This document shows positions 29,063-36,996 of a DNA stretch of 64,000 nucleotides, one piece after another. Under the pieces are notes generated by a model. That model was not told the DNA's origin and searched no databases. It saw nothing but the letters and a program-made list of their open reading frames with translations. Positions within the stretch are counted from its first letter, which is position 1. Every line of letters begins with the position of its first letter. Position numbers and translations under genes: made by a program. This DNA is from [Empedobacter] haloabium (GTDB lineage Bacteria > Pseudomonadota > Gammaproteobacteria > Burkholderiales > Burkholderiaceae_D): contig CP136508.1 in the NCBI GenBank assembly GCA_008011715.2, forward strand, positions 2,418,001-2,482,000. The letters run 5' to 3'.

Positions 29063-29742
29063 TAGGCGCGGCGCAACTGCTGCACCTGCTGCAGCTGGCC
29101 AGTCCCTCGCTGCCGATCGGCGCCTACAGCTATTCGCAAGGCCTGGAGGCGGCGCTGGAGCAGGGCTTGGTGACGGATGCGGACAGCGCGCGCCGCTGGA
29201 TCGCGCGCCAGCTGCACGAGGTGGTCGCGCTGTGGGAGGCGCCGCTGTGCTGGCGCCTGATGGCGTCGTTCACCCGGCGCGACGCGCTGGCGGTGGCGGA
29301 GCTGTCGGAGCAGTTCCTGGCTTCGCGCGATACGGCCGAACTGCGCGCCGAGACCGTGCAGATGGGCTTTTCGCTGGCGCGCCTGATCGCCGAACTGGGC
29401 ATCGCCGACGAGGGCGCGCTGGCCATGCTGCACGCGCATGCCGAGGTGCCGCTGCCGGCGGCATATGCCTGCGCCGTCGCCGCGCTGGGCATCCCGCACG
29501 AGGAAGCCCTGCTGGCGCTGCTGTTCGCCTGGGCCGAGAACCAGGTGCTGGTATGCGTCAAGTCGGTGCCGCTGGGCCAGGTGGCGGGGCAAAAGCTGCT
29601 GCTGTCGTTGCGGCCCGACCTGGAGGCGGCGGCGCTGTGCGCGCAGTCGCTGGCCGACCATGCGCTGTCGAACTGGGCGCCTGGCCTGGCCCTGCTGTCG
29701 ATGCGTCACGAAGTGCAGTACAGCCGACTTTATCGATCCTGA
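29059..29742 (+). CDS. ureF: Urease accessory protein UreF
   Basis: The 227-residue all-helical UreF has the hallmarks [19 protein letters not shown] near the N-terminus and [16 protein letters not shown] near the C-terminus. It links UreD to UreG and gates nickel transfer. The start is nested in the ureE stop. Confidence 0.97.
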   Translation: MIGAAQLLHLLQLASPSLPIGAYSYSQGLEAALEQGLVTDADSARRWIARQLHEVVALWEAPLCWRLMASFTRRDALAVAELSEQFLASRDTAELRAETVQMGFSLARLIAELGIADEGALAMLHAHAEVPLPAAYACAVAALGIPHEEALLALLFAWAENQVLVCVKSVPLGQVAGQKLLLSLRPDLEAAALCAQSLADHALSNWAPGLALLSMRHEVQYSRLYRS

Positions 29743-29752
29743 GGGAACCATC

Positions 29753-30372
<620 letters not shown>

Positions 30373-30376
<4 letters not shown>

Positions 30377-30900
30377 GGGCGCTCCGGTTGTTGCCGCTGG
30401 TCCTGTGCCTGCCGTTGCCGGTACTGGCCCATCCCGGCCACGCGCACAGCGCGGGTTTCGCCGCAGGGCTGCTGCATCCGCTGACGGGCCTGGACCACTT
30501 GCTGGCACTGCTGGCGATCGGCATCTGGAGCGCGCGGCAGTCGCCGCGGCTGCTGCCGCTGGCGCTGGCGGCGCTGGCTGCCGGCGCCGCCATCGGCCAG
30601 GCCGGCCTGCGCCTGCCCGCCCTGGAGGGCGGCATCGCGTTGTCGGTCCTGGTGGCCGGCGCGCTGGCCGCGGCGGCGGTACGGCTGCCGGGCCTGGCGG
30701 CAGGCGCCATCGTGGCCGGGTTTGCGCTATGGCACGGCAATGCCCATGGCCTGGAGCTGCGGCAGGCGAGCGCCAGCGCCGGGTTCCTGCTGGCCAGCGC
30801 TGGCTTGCTGATGACGGGGCGCCGGCTGTCCTGCTGGCCGCAGGCACGCATGCTGGGCGGCGCCGTGGCGGCAGCGGGTTGCGTCCTGTTGGCCGCGTAG
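30373..30900 (+). CDS. ureJ: HupE/UreJ-family permease (probable nickel uptake)
   Basis: The 175-residue membrane protein has a signal-like first helix ([14 protein letters not shown]) and the family signature HPGHAHS followed by [18 protein letters not shown]. About five further hydrophobic helices follow, the His-bearing ones expected to bind nickel or cobalt. It is coupled to ureG as the last gene of the urease operon, which supports nickel supply for urease. Confidence 0.93.
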
Positions 30901-30906
30901 GCCGGT

Positions 30907-31527
30907 TCAGTCGCGCGGCTTCTCGCGCCGCTCGGCCAGCACGATGGGGGCGGCGTTGTGCGGATGCTTGCCCTGTCGTCCGGCGTAAGCCGCGGCGATG
31001 GCGGCCATGTCGCGTTCCTGGTCGCCGGTCAGCCACAGGTGGTCGGTCATGTGCAGCGTCTTGTTGGGATAATCCAGCGCGACCAGGCACAACGGCACCT
31101 TGGCCTCGATGGCCAGATGGTAAAAGCCGCTTTTCCAGTTGGGCCTGTAGCTGCGCGTGCCCTCCGGCGTGATGGCGACCCAATACCACGGGGCCGCGTT
31201 CATGCGCTCGGCCTGGGCCCGGATCATGCCGTTCGGTGCGCTGCGGTCGACCGGCTGGCCACCCAGGCTGACGAACCACTTGCCCAGCAAGGGTATGCGG
31301 AACAGCGAATCCTTGGCCAGCCAGCGGAACGGCAGGTCGACGGCCCATTTGGCGAACAGGCCGATGAAGAAGTCCCAGTTCGACGTGTGCTGGTAGGTGA
31401 CCAGGATGCCGCGCGGCCCCGGCAATGGCCGGTACATGAACTTCCAGCCGAAGAAGTGAAGGACGCGCAAGGCCATGCGCTGCTTGATCGTGGGCAGTTC
31501 GGCGACCGCCAGCCTGTGATTGGTCAT
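30907..31527 (-). CDS. 1-acyl-glycerol-3-phosphate-type acyltransferase (PlsC family)
   Basis: The 206-residue membrane-associated acyltransferase has the H(X)4D catalytic motif HTSNWD near residue 50 and the ITPEGTRS glycerophosphate-binding motif. It acylates a lysophospholipid or similar acceptor; the short form, lacking extra domains, fits a PlsC paralogue. The start is ATG 31527, with AGGAACT upstream on the minus strand. It is convergent with the urease operon, 6 nt from the ureJ stop. Confidence 0.9.
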   Translation of the reverse strand: MTNHRLAVAELPTIKQRMALRVLHFFGWKFMYRPLPGPRGILVTYQHTSNWDFFIGLFAKWAVDLPFRWLAKDSLFRIPLLGKWFVSLGGQPVDRSAPNGMIRAQAERMNAAPWYWVAITPEGTRSYRPNWKSGFYHLAIEAKVPLCLVALDYPNKTLHMTDHLWLTGDQERDMAAIAAAYAGRQGKHPHNAAPIVLAERREKPRD

Positions 31528-31853
31528 ACGGAGTTCCTGTTGGTGGCGCGGCTGCCGTCCGGTCGTTCCACCTTGTGAAAACCGCGGACGAAATTCTATC
31601 CGGGTCGGCAGGGCGCGGCAAGCATTGTTGCCGGTTGAGAATAGCATTCCTGCGCGCTGTGCGGCCTGTTCGCAACGCTCGCGCGCGCCGGCCCGCCAGC
31701 CCGATGATGCGGGCTGAGCAACAAAAACCGGGGCGCGACAAGGCGGAAGCCGCGCCAGCCGGGGCGCGTGCATCCCCCGGCGGAGGCAAGCGCAAACGGC
31801 GTTTTTGCGTTAACGTAGCGTTCCGTACATCTCAAGATAAAAGGAACAATACG

Positions 31854-32810
31854 ATGTCCAGACAAATCGTACCCGCCCAGGCAGCCCTGCTGGCGGCGCT
31901 GGCACTGTCCAGCGCGATCGCATCCGCCGCCGCGCCGATGGTGAAAACCCAGGCGCCCGGTTTCTACCGCACGATGGTGGGGGACTTCGAGGTAACCGTC
32001 GTCAACGACGGCACGGTCGACCTGCCGATGGACAAACTGCTGCAGGCACCGAAACCGAAGATCGACCAGGCGCTGAGCCATCACTACCTGACGGCCCCGG
32101 TAGAGACGTCCGTCAACGCCTTCCTCGTCAATACAGGCAGCAAGCTGGTGCTGATCGATGCGGGTGCCGGCAACCTGTTCGGCCCCACCTTGGGCAAACT
32201 GGTCAACAGCATCAAGGCCGCCGGCTACCAGCCGGAGCAGATCGACGAGATCTACATCACCCATCTGCACCCCGACCATATCGGCGGCCTGAACACGGGC
32301 GACAAGCCGGCGTTCCCGAACGCCGTGGTACGTGCCGACAAGCATGACACGGACTACTGGCTCAGCAAGACCCAGATGGAATCGGCACCGGCCGACAAGA
32401 AGGGCTATTTCCAGGGCGCACAGGGCGCGCTGGGGCCATATGCGAATGCCAACCGCCTGCAGCCGTTCAACGGCAACACGGAGCTGGTGCCGGGCGTGCG
32501 CGCCACGTCCAGCTACGGCCACACGCCGGGTCACACCACTTATGTGGTGGAAAGCCGCGGCCAGAAGCTGGTCCTGATCGGCGACCTGATGCATGCGAAA
32601 TTCATCCAGTTCGATGATCCATCGGTGACGATCGGCTTCGACAGCGACAGCAAGGCCGCGCTGGCCGCGCGCAAGGCGGCGTTCGCGCATGCGGCGAAAG
32701 AGGGCGCGCTGATCGGCGCGGCGCACCTGCCGTTCCCGGGCCTGGGTCACCTGCGCGGCAGCGGCAAGGGATACGAGTTCATTCCGGTCAACTACACCGT
32801 GCCGCGCTGA
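31854..32810 (+). CDS. Exported MBL-fold metallohydrolase (lactonase-like)
   Basis: The 318-residue protein has a signal peptide (ALALSSAIASA). The metallo-beta-lactamase fold carries the dinuclear metal motif THLHPDHIGG, the later YGHTPGHTT His, the bridging Asp in LIGDLMH and the final His in GAAHLPFPG. This matches the AHL-lactonase/ methyl-parathion-hydrolase-like group rather than true beta-lactamases. Possible substrates include lactones and organophosphates; none can be assigned. AAAGGAAC precedes the ATG. Confidence 0.88.
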   Translation: MSRQIVPAQAALLAALALSSAIASAAAPMVKTQAPGFYRTMVGDFEVTVVNDGTVDLPMDKLLQAPKPKIDQALSHHYLTAPVETSVNAFLVNTGSKLVLIDAGAGNLFGPTLGKLVNSIKAAGYQPEQIDEIYITHLHPDHIGGLNTGDKPAFPNAVVRADKHDTDYWLSKTQMESAPADKKGYFQGAQGALGPYANANRLQPFNGNTELVPGVRATSSYGHTPGHTTYVVESRGQKLVLIGDLMHAKFIQFDDPSVTIGFDSDSKAALAARKAAFAHAAKEGALIGAAHLPFPGLGHLRGSGKGYEFIPVNYTVPR

Positions 32811-32860
32811 GCGCGGCAACCCGGTGCCGAGGGTCTGCCGGGTCGCCGGACCGCCCCAAA

Positions 32861-32916
32861 GGGGACTGACCCTGAAGTGTCATTCCTGACAACCAACAAA
32901 GTTCGGGGTCTGTCCC
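32861..32916. repeat. Composite palindromic repeat (GGGACTGACCC ... GGGGTCTGTCCC)
   Basis: GGGGACTGACCCTGAA and TTCGGGGTCTGTCCC are inverted around a 25-nt centre with two mismatches. It follows the MBL-fold gene by 50 nt. Its right half-site also forms the outer part of the MITE-like element that starts at 32905. Confidence 0.7.
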
Positions 32917-32929
32917 TAATGCCGCTGAT

Positions 32930-32943
32930 ATGTATTGGACCTG
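32930..32943. repeat. IS subterminal inverted repeat, transposase 3' side
   Basis: ATGTATTGGACCTG is the perfect inverse of the repeat at 34377-34390. Confidence 0.9.
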
Positions 32944-32969
32944 TCAACGCTTTTCGTAAAAAATCCTTT

Positions 32970-33170
32970 TAGCACAGCGTGCTGGTAGCAGAACGGGCGG
33001 CATTCCGACGGTTGATCAGTCTGATATGCGCGGGTTGGGTACCGCATGACAACCGATTCGTCGGGGAGCTGCCTCGCTCTAAGTTGGAGGATCAGTTCAT
33101 TGCTGGCTGCCTCATAGCGGCACCGAGGGTTCTCCCACCGTTGCCCATTCTGCTACCACCACGCTGTACG
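32970..33170 (-). ncRNA. Predicted bridge RNA (seekRNA) of the IS1111 element
   Basis: The 3' non-coding end of the IS. A 24-nt basal stem pairs 32974-32997 with 33144-33167 (22 of 24 as DNA; one more pair becomes G-U if read on the minus strand). Inside are two hairpins with internal loops. The target loop (33072-33128, outer stem CCTCG/CGAGG, inner stem GAGG/CCTC) shows CTAAGTT (33079-33085) and TAGCGGCA (33115-33122), which match the right and left halves of the target TGCCGCTAAGTT on opposite strands. The donor loop (33005-33064, stem CCGACG/CGTCGG) shows CTGATATG (33021-33028), identical to the IS end with flanking CT (32925-32932). The other donor guide is only a 4-nt match. On the minus strand the order is target loop, then donor loop, as in known bridge RNAs. 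Confidence 0.75.
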
Positions 33171-33186
33171 TTCACGATCGGCTCCG

Positions 33187-34299
33187 TTACGTCGTTGGCC
33201 TGACGCGCGGCGTCACTTGGCCAATGGCCCAGATGAAGCCTGCCAGCTCGCGCGCCACCGCCGTGCATGCCTGTACTTTGAGTTTGCCCCTCTCGCCCAT
33301 CGCGCGATAGCGCGCACAGAGCCGCTTTTGGGCGTTCCAGGCGATCTCCTGGACCTCGTCTGACGTCTTCTCGGCACGGCGCTGCAAGTGAGCTGTCTTA
33401 CGGGCTGGGTACCGGTAGGTCCATGCCGACTCGATGAGCACCTTACGTACGTGCCCGTTCCCGGTCTTGGTGATGCTGCCTCGCGATTTGCTTGCCCCAC
33501 TTGAGTGCTCGCTCGGCACCAGTCCCAAATAGGCCATAAATTGCGGTGCGGTGGCAAAGCGATGCAGGTCGCCGATTTCCGCCATCACGGTGGCGGCGGT
33601 GAGCAGATTGACACCCCGTAGCGCCATCAACGCTTCGATCATTGGCCAGAGTGCCGATGCCGTGGCTTCTGCTTCCAGTTGCTGATCTAGTCCGTCAACG
33701 CGCTTAGTCAGCGCCTTGACCGTATCGACGTATTCCTGGAAGACGATTTGCTGCGTCCGACTCGCAAACTTCATTTGCTCCAGCCAGCGGAAATGCGCCT
33801 GCGTCCAGTTGCTCTTGCCATCGTAGCTTTTCCCATGACGCAACAGGAAAGCGGATAACCGCTGCTTAGCCTTCAACTGCAGCGCCTTCATATCCTCGCG
33901 TGCCCGTGTCAAGTCGCGTAATCCCTCCTGCGCATCATCGGGTACCCACACTGGAGTGAGTTCACCGGCACGAAGCAGGCGAGCCAACATCATGCTGTCA
34001 CGGCGATCGGTCTTGACGCGGTCACCAGCTTTCTTCGGAATCAGCGACGGTGCCACCACCAAGCACTCCAGACCCAGTCCCCTAAGCTGGCGGAAAATCC
34101 CATAGCCACAAGGGCCAGCTTCGTAACAGAACACCAGTTTCGCGCCATCCTTGCCGAGCTGCTTTACCAGCTTAGCAATCGCCTCGGATGTGTTCGGGAT
34201 TTCACCCATGTAACGCAGCTCGCCTTCTGAATCGGCAACCGAAACGGCGATCGTCGCCTTGTGGGTATCGAGTCCGACATTCTTGATAAACTGTTCCAT
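33187..34299 (-). CDS. IS110/IS1111-family transposase (DEDD recombinase)
   Basis: The 370-residue recombinase has an N-terminal RuvC-like domain with the four acidic residues in VGLDTHKATIAV (Asp), FCYEAGPCGYG (Glu) and VKTDRRDSMMLARLL (two Asp). It has a coiled-coil middle region and a C-terminal transposase_20 domain with the Ser-containing segment VPSEHSSGASKSRGSITKTG. The frame is intact and no key residue is missing, so the element may be active. The start is ATG 34299, with GAGGAGG upstream; an in-frame ATG at 34332 is less likely. Confidence 0.96.
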   Translation of the reverse strand: MEQFIKNVGLDTHKATIAVSVADSEGELRYMGEIPNTSEAIAKLVKQLGKDGAKLVFCYEAGPCGYGIFRQLRGLGLECLVVAPSLIPKKAGDRVKTDRRDSMMLARLLRAGELTPVWVPDDAQEGLRDLTRAREDMKALQLKAKQRLSAFLLRHGKSYDGKSNWTQAHFRWLEQMKFASRTQQIVFQEYVDTVKALTKRVDGLDQQLEAEATASALWPMIEALMALRGVNLLTAATVMAEIGDLHRFATAPQFMAYLGLVPSEHSSGASKSRGSITKTGNGHVRKVLIESAWTYRYPARKTAHLQRRAEKTSDEVQEIAWNAQKRLCARYRAMGERGKLKVQACTAVARELAGFIWAIGQVTPRVRPTT

Positions 34300-34376
34300 G
34301 ACCTGCCTCCTCAATTTCGGCTCTGCGCCCATGGTTCTTCGGAACCTAAAGCTTAACCCGCGTTGTTTGAGGTCGG

Positions 34377-34390
34377 CAGGTCCAATACAT
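34377..34390. repeat. IS subterminal inverted repeat, transposase 5' side
   Basis: CAGGTCCAATACAT is the perfect inverse of 32930-32943. Confidence 0.9.
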
Positions 34391-34438
34391 GATGTCTAAG
34401 TTAAGGAATTTTGGCGCGCAGAGAACAGACGCTCGCTT

Positions 34439-34540
34439 GGGGTCTGTCCCGTTTTTTGGGACTGACCCCGGTTTTTATCGCGCAAGTCGCATGGTTCTGC
34501 GATTAAAACCAGGGTCAGTCCCCTGCGGGGACGGACCCTA
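34439..34540. repeat. Composite palindromic repeat inside element A
   Basis: GGGGTCTGTCCC - GGGACTGACCCC - GGTTTTTATCGC ... GCGATTAAAACC - AGGGTCAGTCCC - GGGACGGACCC. It has the same four-half-site plan as the ligD/ku repeat, here with GGTTTTTATCGC/GCGATTAAAACC as the central arms and a 17-nt loop. The same central arms recur at 51239. Confidence 0.85.
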
Positions 34541-34574
34541 ACCCAGCTACTTTTCTCTTAACTTAGCGGCATTA

Positions 34575-34602
34575 GGGTCAGTCCCCGCCGGGGACAGCCC
34601 CC
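34575..34602. terminator. Palindrome at the end of the OYE gene
   Basis: GGGTCAGTCCCC-GCC-GGGGACAGCCCC forms a 12-bp arm hairpin with mismatches. It starts 5 nt beyond the stop of the leftward OYE gene and overlaps the right repeat of element A. It may serve as that gene's terminator, though no T-run follows. Confidence 0.5.
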
Positions 34603-34607
34603 ACGGA

Positions 34608-35663
34608 TCAAGCCAGCGCTGGATAGTCGGTATAACCCTCGGCGGACGGCGCGTAGAACAGCTCCGGCCGCTGCGGATTGAGCGGGGCACCCTGGCGCAG
34701 GCGCTCCGGCAGGTCCGGGTTGGCGATGAAGTCCTTGCCCCAGGCGATGGCGTCGGCCGTGCCCTCGTTCAGCGCGCGCTGCGCGCTTTCCAGGCTGAAC
34801 TGCTCGTTGGCGATGTAGACGCCGCCGAACTCCTGCTTCAGCAACGGGCCCAGGCTGTCCGGGCCGACGGCTTCGCGGGCGCAGATGAAGGCAATCTTGC
34901 GCTTGCCCAGCTCGCGGGCGACGTACGTGAACGTGGCCCTCGGGTCGGAGTCGCCCATGTCGTGCGCATCGCGGCGTGGCGCCAGGTGCATGCCGACACG
35001 ATCGGCGCCCCACACCTCGATGGCGGCGTCCGTCACTTCCAGCATCAGGCGGGCGCGGTTCTCGACGGGGCCGCCGTACTGGTCGGTGCGCTGGTTGGTG
35101 CTGTCCTGCAGGAACTGGTCGAGCAGGTAGCCGTTGGCGCCGTGGATCTCGACGCCGTCAAAGCCGGCCTTCCTGGCGTTTTCCGCGCCCAGGCGGTAGG
35201 CGGCCACGACACCGGCCACTTCTTCCGTCGTCAACGCACGCGGTACCGGGTACGGACGCTGCGGACGCAGCAGGCTGACATGGCCCTTGGCCGGGATGGC
35301 GCTGGGCGCGACGGGCGACTCGCCGTTCAGCAGGCTGGGGTCGGAGATACGGCCCACGTGCCACAGTTGCAGGAAAATCCTGCCGCCCTTGGCGTGCACG
35401 GCCTCGGTGACGAGCTTCCAGCCTGCCACCTGCTCGTCGGACCAGATGCCTGGCGTATTCTCGTAGCCCACGCCCTGCGGCGTGACGGACGTTGCCTCGG
35501 ACAGGATCAGGCCGGCGCCGGCACGCTGCGCATAGTACTCGGCCATCAGGGCATTGGGCACCCGGCCGGGCCCGATCGCGCGGGCGCGCGTCAGCGGCGC
35601 CATGATGACGCGGTTCTTCAGGGTCAGGTCGCCGATGGTGATGGGGTCGAACAGTGTCGTCAT
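34608..35663 (-). CDS. Old yellow enzyme family NAD(P)H:flavin oxidoreductase
   Basis: This 351-residue FMN enzyme, an ene-reductase, reduces alpha,beta-unsaturated carbonyls, quinones or nitro esters. The TIM-barrel motifs are all present: IMAPLTRARA, LQLWHVGR, the substrate-binding HGANGYLLDQFLQ, YGGPVENRARL and the phosphate-binding GKDFIANPDL region. It resembles NemA/OYE-class N-ethylmaleimide reductases. The start is ATG 35663, after AGGAAGAG. The ArsR gene 51 nt upstream in the same direction suggests co-regulation by an electrophile sensor. Confidence 0.95.
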   Translation of the reverse strand: MTTLFDPITIGDLTLKNRVIMAPLTRARAIGPGRVPNALMAEYYAQRAGAGLILSEATSVTPQGVGYENTPGIWSDEQVAGWKLVTEAVHAKGGRIFLQLWHVGRISDPSLLNGESPVAPSAIPAKGHVSLLRPQRPYPVPRALTTEEVAGVVAAYRLGAENARKAGFDGVEIHGANGYLLDQFLQDSTNQRTDQYGGPVENRARLMLEVTDAAIEVWGADRVGMHLAPRRDAHDMGDSDPRATFTYVARELGKRKIAFICAREAVGPDSLGPLLKQEFGGVYIANEQFSLESAQRALNEGTADAIAWGKDFIANPDLPERLRQGAPLNPQRPELFYAPSAEGYTDYPALA

Positions 35664-35714
35664 TTTCTCTTCCTGGTTCAAGGGGCTGTGCCGGCCGCGC
35701 GCTGCGCGGGACCG

Positions 35715-36020
35715 TTACAGGCCGAGGTTGATATGGTCGAGGAAACCCTGGATGACCTCTTCGTTGCGCTTGAACATATTCCACTGCCCCAGGCGCGTCA
35801 CCGTCACCAGCCCGGCCTTTTGCAGGATCGCCAGGTGGCCGGACACGGTCGACTGCGACAGGCCGCACTTGTGGTCGATCATGCCGGCACACACGCCCAT
35901 GGATACCGGGTGCAGTTGCTGGGCGAAGTGCGTTTCCGGCTCCTTCAGCCAGGCCAGGATCTGGCGCCGCACGGGGTTGGCGAGCGCCTTGTGGATCGCG
36001 TCGATGTCGAGTTCGGTCAT
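35715..36020 (-). CDS. ArsR-family transcriptional regulator
   Basis: The 101-residue winged-helix repressor opens MTELDIDAIHKALANPVRRQ and has the recognition helix SQSTVSGHLAILQKAGL. Two Cys sit just before the recognition helix (VCAGMIDHKCGLS), eight residues apart. No classical ELCVCDL metal site is seen, so a thiol-based redox or electrophile switch is an inference that fits its OYE neighbour. It is the first gene of the leftward pair and is divergent from the riboswitch/sugE unit. Confidence 0.92.
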   Translation of the reverse strand: MTELDIDAIHKALANPVRRQILAWLKEPETHFAQQLHPVSMGVCAGMIDHKCGLSQSTVSGHLAILQKAGLVTVTRLGQWNMFKRNEEVIQGFLDHINLGL

Positions 36021-36158
36021 GTTTCGGGTTTCTCCGATGCGGATATCGGCTATCGCCGATTCGCATATTGGTATTCTACGATATAAATCCAGCCCTTGCC
36101 GGCGACTGGCCCAGGCCGCGGCAACGGGGCCACCGGCCCGGCAGGAAAGCGTGAATGA

Positions 36159-36164
36159 TATACT
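36159..36164 (+). promoter_or_regulatory. -10 element of the sugE transcript
   Basis: TATACT, one mismatch from consensus. Transcription from it would start near 36171, a few bases before the first riboswitch hairpin. The -35 is weak. Confidence 0.5.
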
Positions 36165-36176
36165 GCCGCGTCACCC

Positions 36177-36236
36177 GTGGGGACGGCCCCGCCGGCGCCG
36201 CGCGCCGCCCGGGTTCGCGGCAGGGACGGCCTTGCC
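36177..36236 (+). ncRNA. Guanidine-II riboswitch (mini-ykkC)
   Basis: There are two hairpins, both capped by the class-defining ACGG tetraloop. P1 is GTGGGG-ACGG-CCCCGC (36177-36192, loop 36183-36186). P2 is GGCAGGG-ACGG-CCTTGCC (36219-36236, loop 36226-36229), seven pairs with one G-U. The linker is 26 nt. The Shine-Dalgarno GGAGAGG of sugE starts 7 nt after P2, as expected for translational control. Guanidine-II riboswitches are known upstream of sugE/gdx in Proteobacteria. Confidence 0.88.
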
Positions 36237-36253
36237 ACTCATTGGAGAGGCAT

Positions 36254-36574
36254 ATGTCCTGGATGTTCCTGTTTGTTGCCGGTTTGCTGGAAGTGGGCTG
36301 GGCGGTCGGCCTGAAATACACGGCCGGCTTCACGCGGCTGCTGCCGAGCGCGCTGACCCTGGCCGCGATGGCCGGCAGCGTCGGCCTGCTGGGCCTCGCG
36401 CTGCGCGGCCTGCCGCTGGGCACGGCCTATGCGGTCTGGACGGGTATCGGCACCGTCGGCACGGCCATTTTCGGCATGCTGGTGCTGGGCGAACCCGCCG
36501 GCGCCGCGCGGCTGTTTTGCATTGCCCTGATCGTGGCCGGCATCGCCGGCTTGAAGCTGCTGTCGCCGCATTGA
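36254..36574 (+). CDS. sugE: Guanidinium exporter, SMR family (SugE/Gdx)
   Basis: The 106-residue, four-helix proton antiporter has the membrane-embedded Glu in [14 protein letters not shown]. The Gdx-type segments [29 protein letters not shown] and LLGE-like VLGEPAG are close to E. coli SugE. It would export guanidinium. The guanidine-II riboswitch upstream settles the Gdx rather than Qac assignment. GGAGAGG precedes the ATG. Confidence 0.95.
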   Translation: MSWMFLFVAGLLEVGWAVGLKYTAGFTRLLPSALTLAAMAGSVGLLGLALRGLPLGTAYAVWTGIGTVGTAIFGMLVLGEPAGAARLFCIALIVAGIAGLKLLSPH

Positions 36575-36606
36575 GCGGCATGGATGACGTGTACGAAGGA
36601 GGCTTC

Positions 36607-36948
36607 GTGACCAAGTTCCTGATTTCGTTCCCGGCCAGCGCAATGGACGTTCCCGCCGAAGAGATGCCCGCCGTCGCGGCGGCATCGCACGCGGTGATCC
36701 GCGCAGCGAAGGCTGCCGGGGTCTATGTCTTTGCCGGCGGCATCAATGCCGGGGTCGCGCCGGAGAGGGTGGCGGCCGACGGCGGGCGTACCGGCACGAC
36801 CTATCCGCAGACTGCGCGATTCGATGGCGGATTCTGCGTGCTCGAGTTGCCGTCCAGGGATGCCGCCGTCCAGTGGGCGGCCCGGCTTGCGGCGGCCTGC
36901 CGCTGTGACCAGGAACTGCGCGAGTTCCACTACGATCCGGAAAGCTGA
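36607..36948 (+). CDS. YCII-related domain protein
   Basis: The 113-residue small cytoplasmic protein has a YCII/DGPF-type ferredoxin-like fold: MTKFLISFPASAM, SHAVIRAAKAAGVYVF, FDGGFCVLELPSRDAA. GTG 36607 is taken as the start because AAGGAGG lies 4 nt upstream and the N-terminus then matches relatives; ATG 36580 would add nine residues containing that site. It is 32 nt downstream of sugE and may be co-transcribed, but a role in guanidine handling is not established. Confidence 0.82.
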   Translation: MTKFLISFPASAMDVPAEEMPAVAAASHAVIRAAKAAGVYVFAGGINAGVAPERVAADGGRTGTTYPQTARFDGGFCVLELPSRDAAVQWAARLAAACRCDQELREFHYDPES

Positions 36949-36996
36949 CCGGAACCGGCCGGCGGCGGGCTTGTCGGCAGCGAGGGCACGGCGCCC

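Larger units (their letters stand above)
32927..34397 (-). mobile_element. IS110-family insertion sequence, IS1111 group
   Basis: About 1,471 bp: one DEDD transposase gene (minus strand), a 96-99-bp 5' end and a 260-bp 3' non-coding end. It has subterminal 14-bp perfect inverted repeats (ATGTATTGGACCTG at 32930-32943, CAGGTCCAATACAT at 34377-34390). Outside the repeats lie 3 bp (GAT) at the transposase 3' side and 7 bp (GATGTCT) at the 5' side, the asymmetry known for IS1111 elements. Joining the flanks gives TAATGCCGCT|AAGTTAAG, identical to the intact repeat at 34557-34574, so there is no target duplication beyond the ambiguous CT. Confidence 0.92.
32905..34586. mobile_element. MITE-like palindromic element A, interrupted by an IS
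   Basis: The left inverted repeat is GGGGTCTGTCCC-TAATGCCGCT (32905-32926) continued after the IS by AAGTTAAG (34398-34405). The right repeat, 34557-34586, matches it in inverted orientation at 28 of 30 positions, with the inner 18 bp (TAATGCCGCTAAGTTAAG) perfect. Without the IS the inner 18-bp-to-18-bp span is about 187 bp and has no coding capacity. It holds one large palindromic repeat (34439-34540). A second copy is at 43192-43358. No transposase for it is in the window. Confidence 0.7.
34300..34607. other. Non-coding stretch: IS 5' end, rest of element A, two palindromes
   Basis: Contents in order: IS left end with its inverted repeat (34300-34397), the split inner repeat AAGTTAAG (34398-34405), a composite palindrome (34439-34540), the right repeat of element A (34557-34586) and a short palindrome that reaches to the stop of the OYE gene (34575-34602). 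No gene is seen. Confidence 0.8.

Noticed and set aside
31854..32810. Second beta-lactamase
   Set aside because: HLHPDH and overall layout fit lactonase-type MBL-fold hydrolases, not B1-B3 beta-lactamases.
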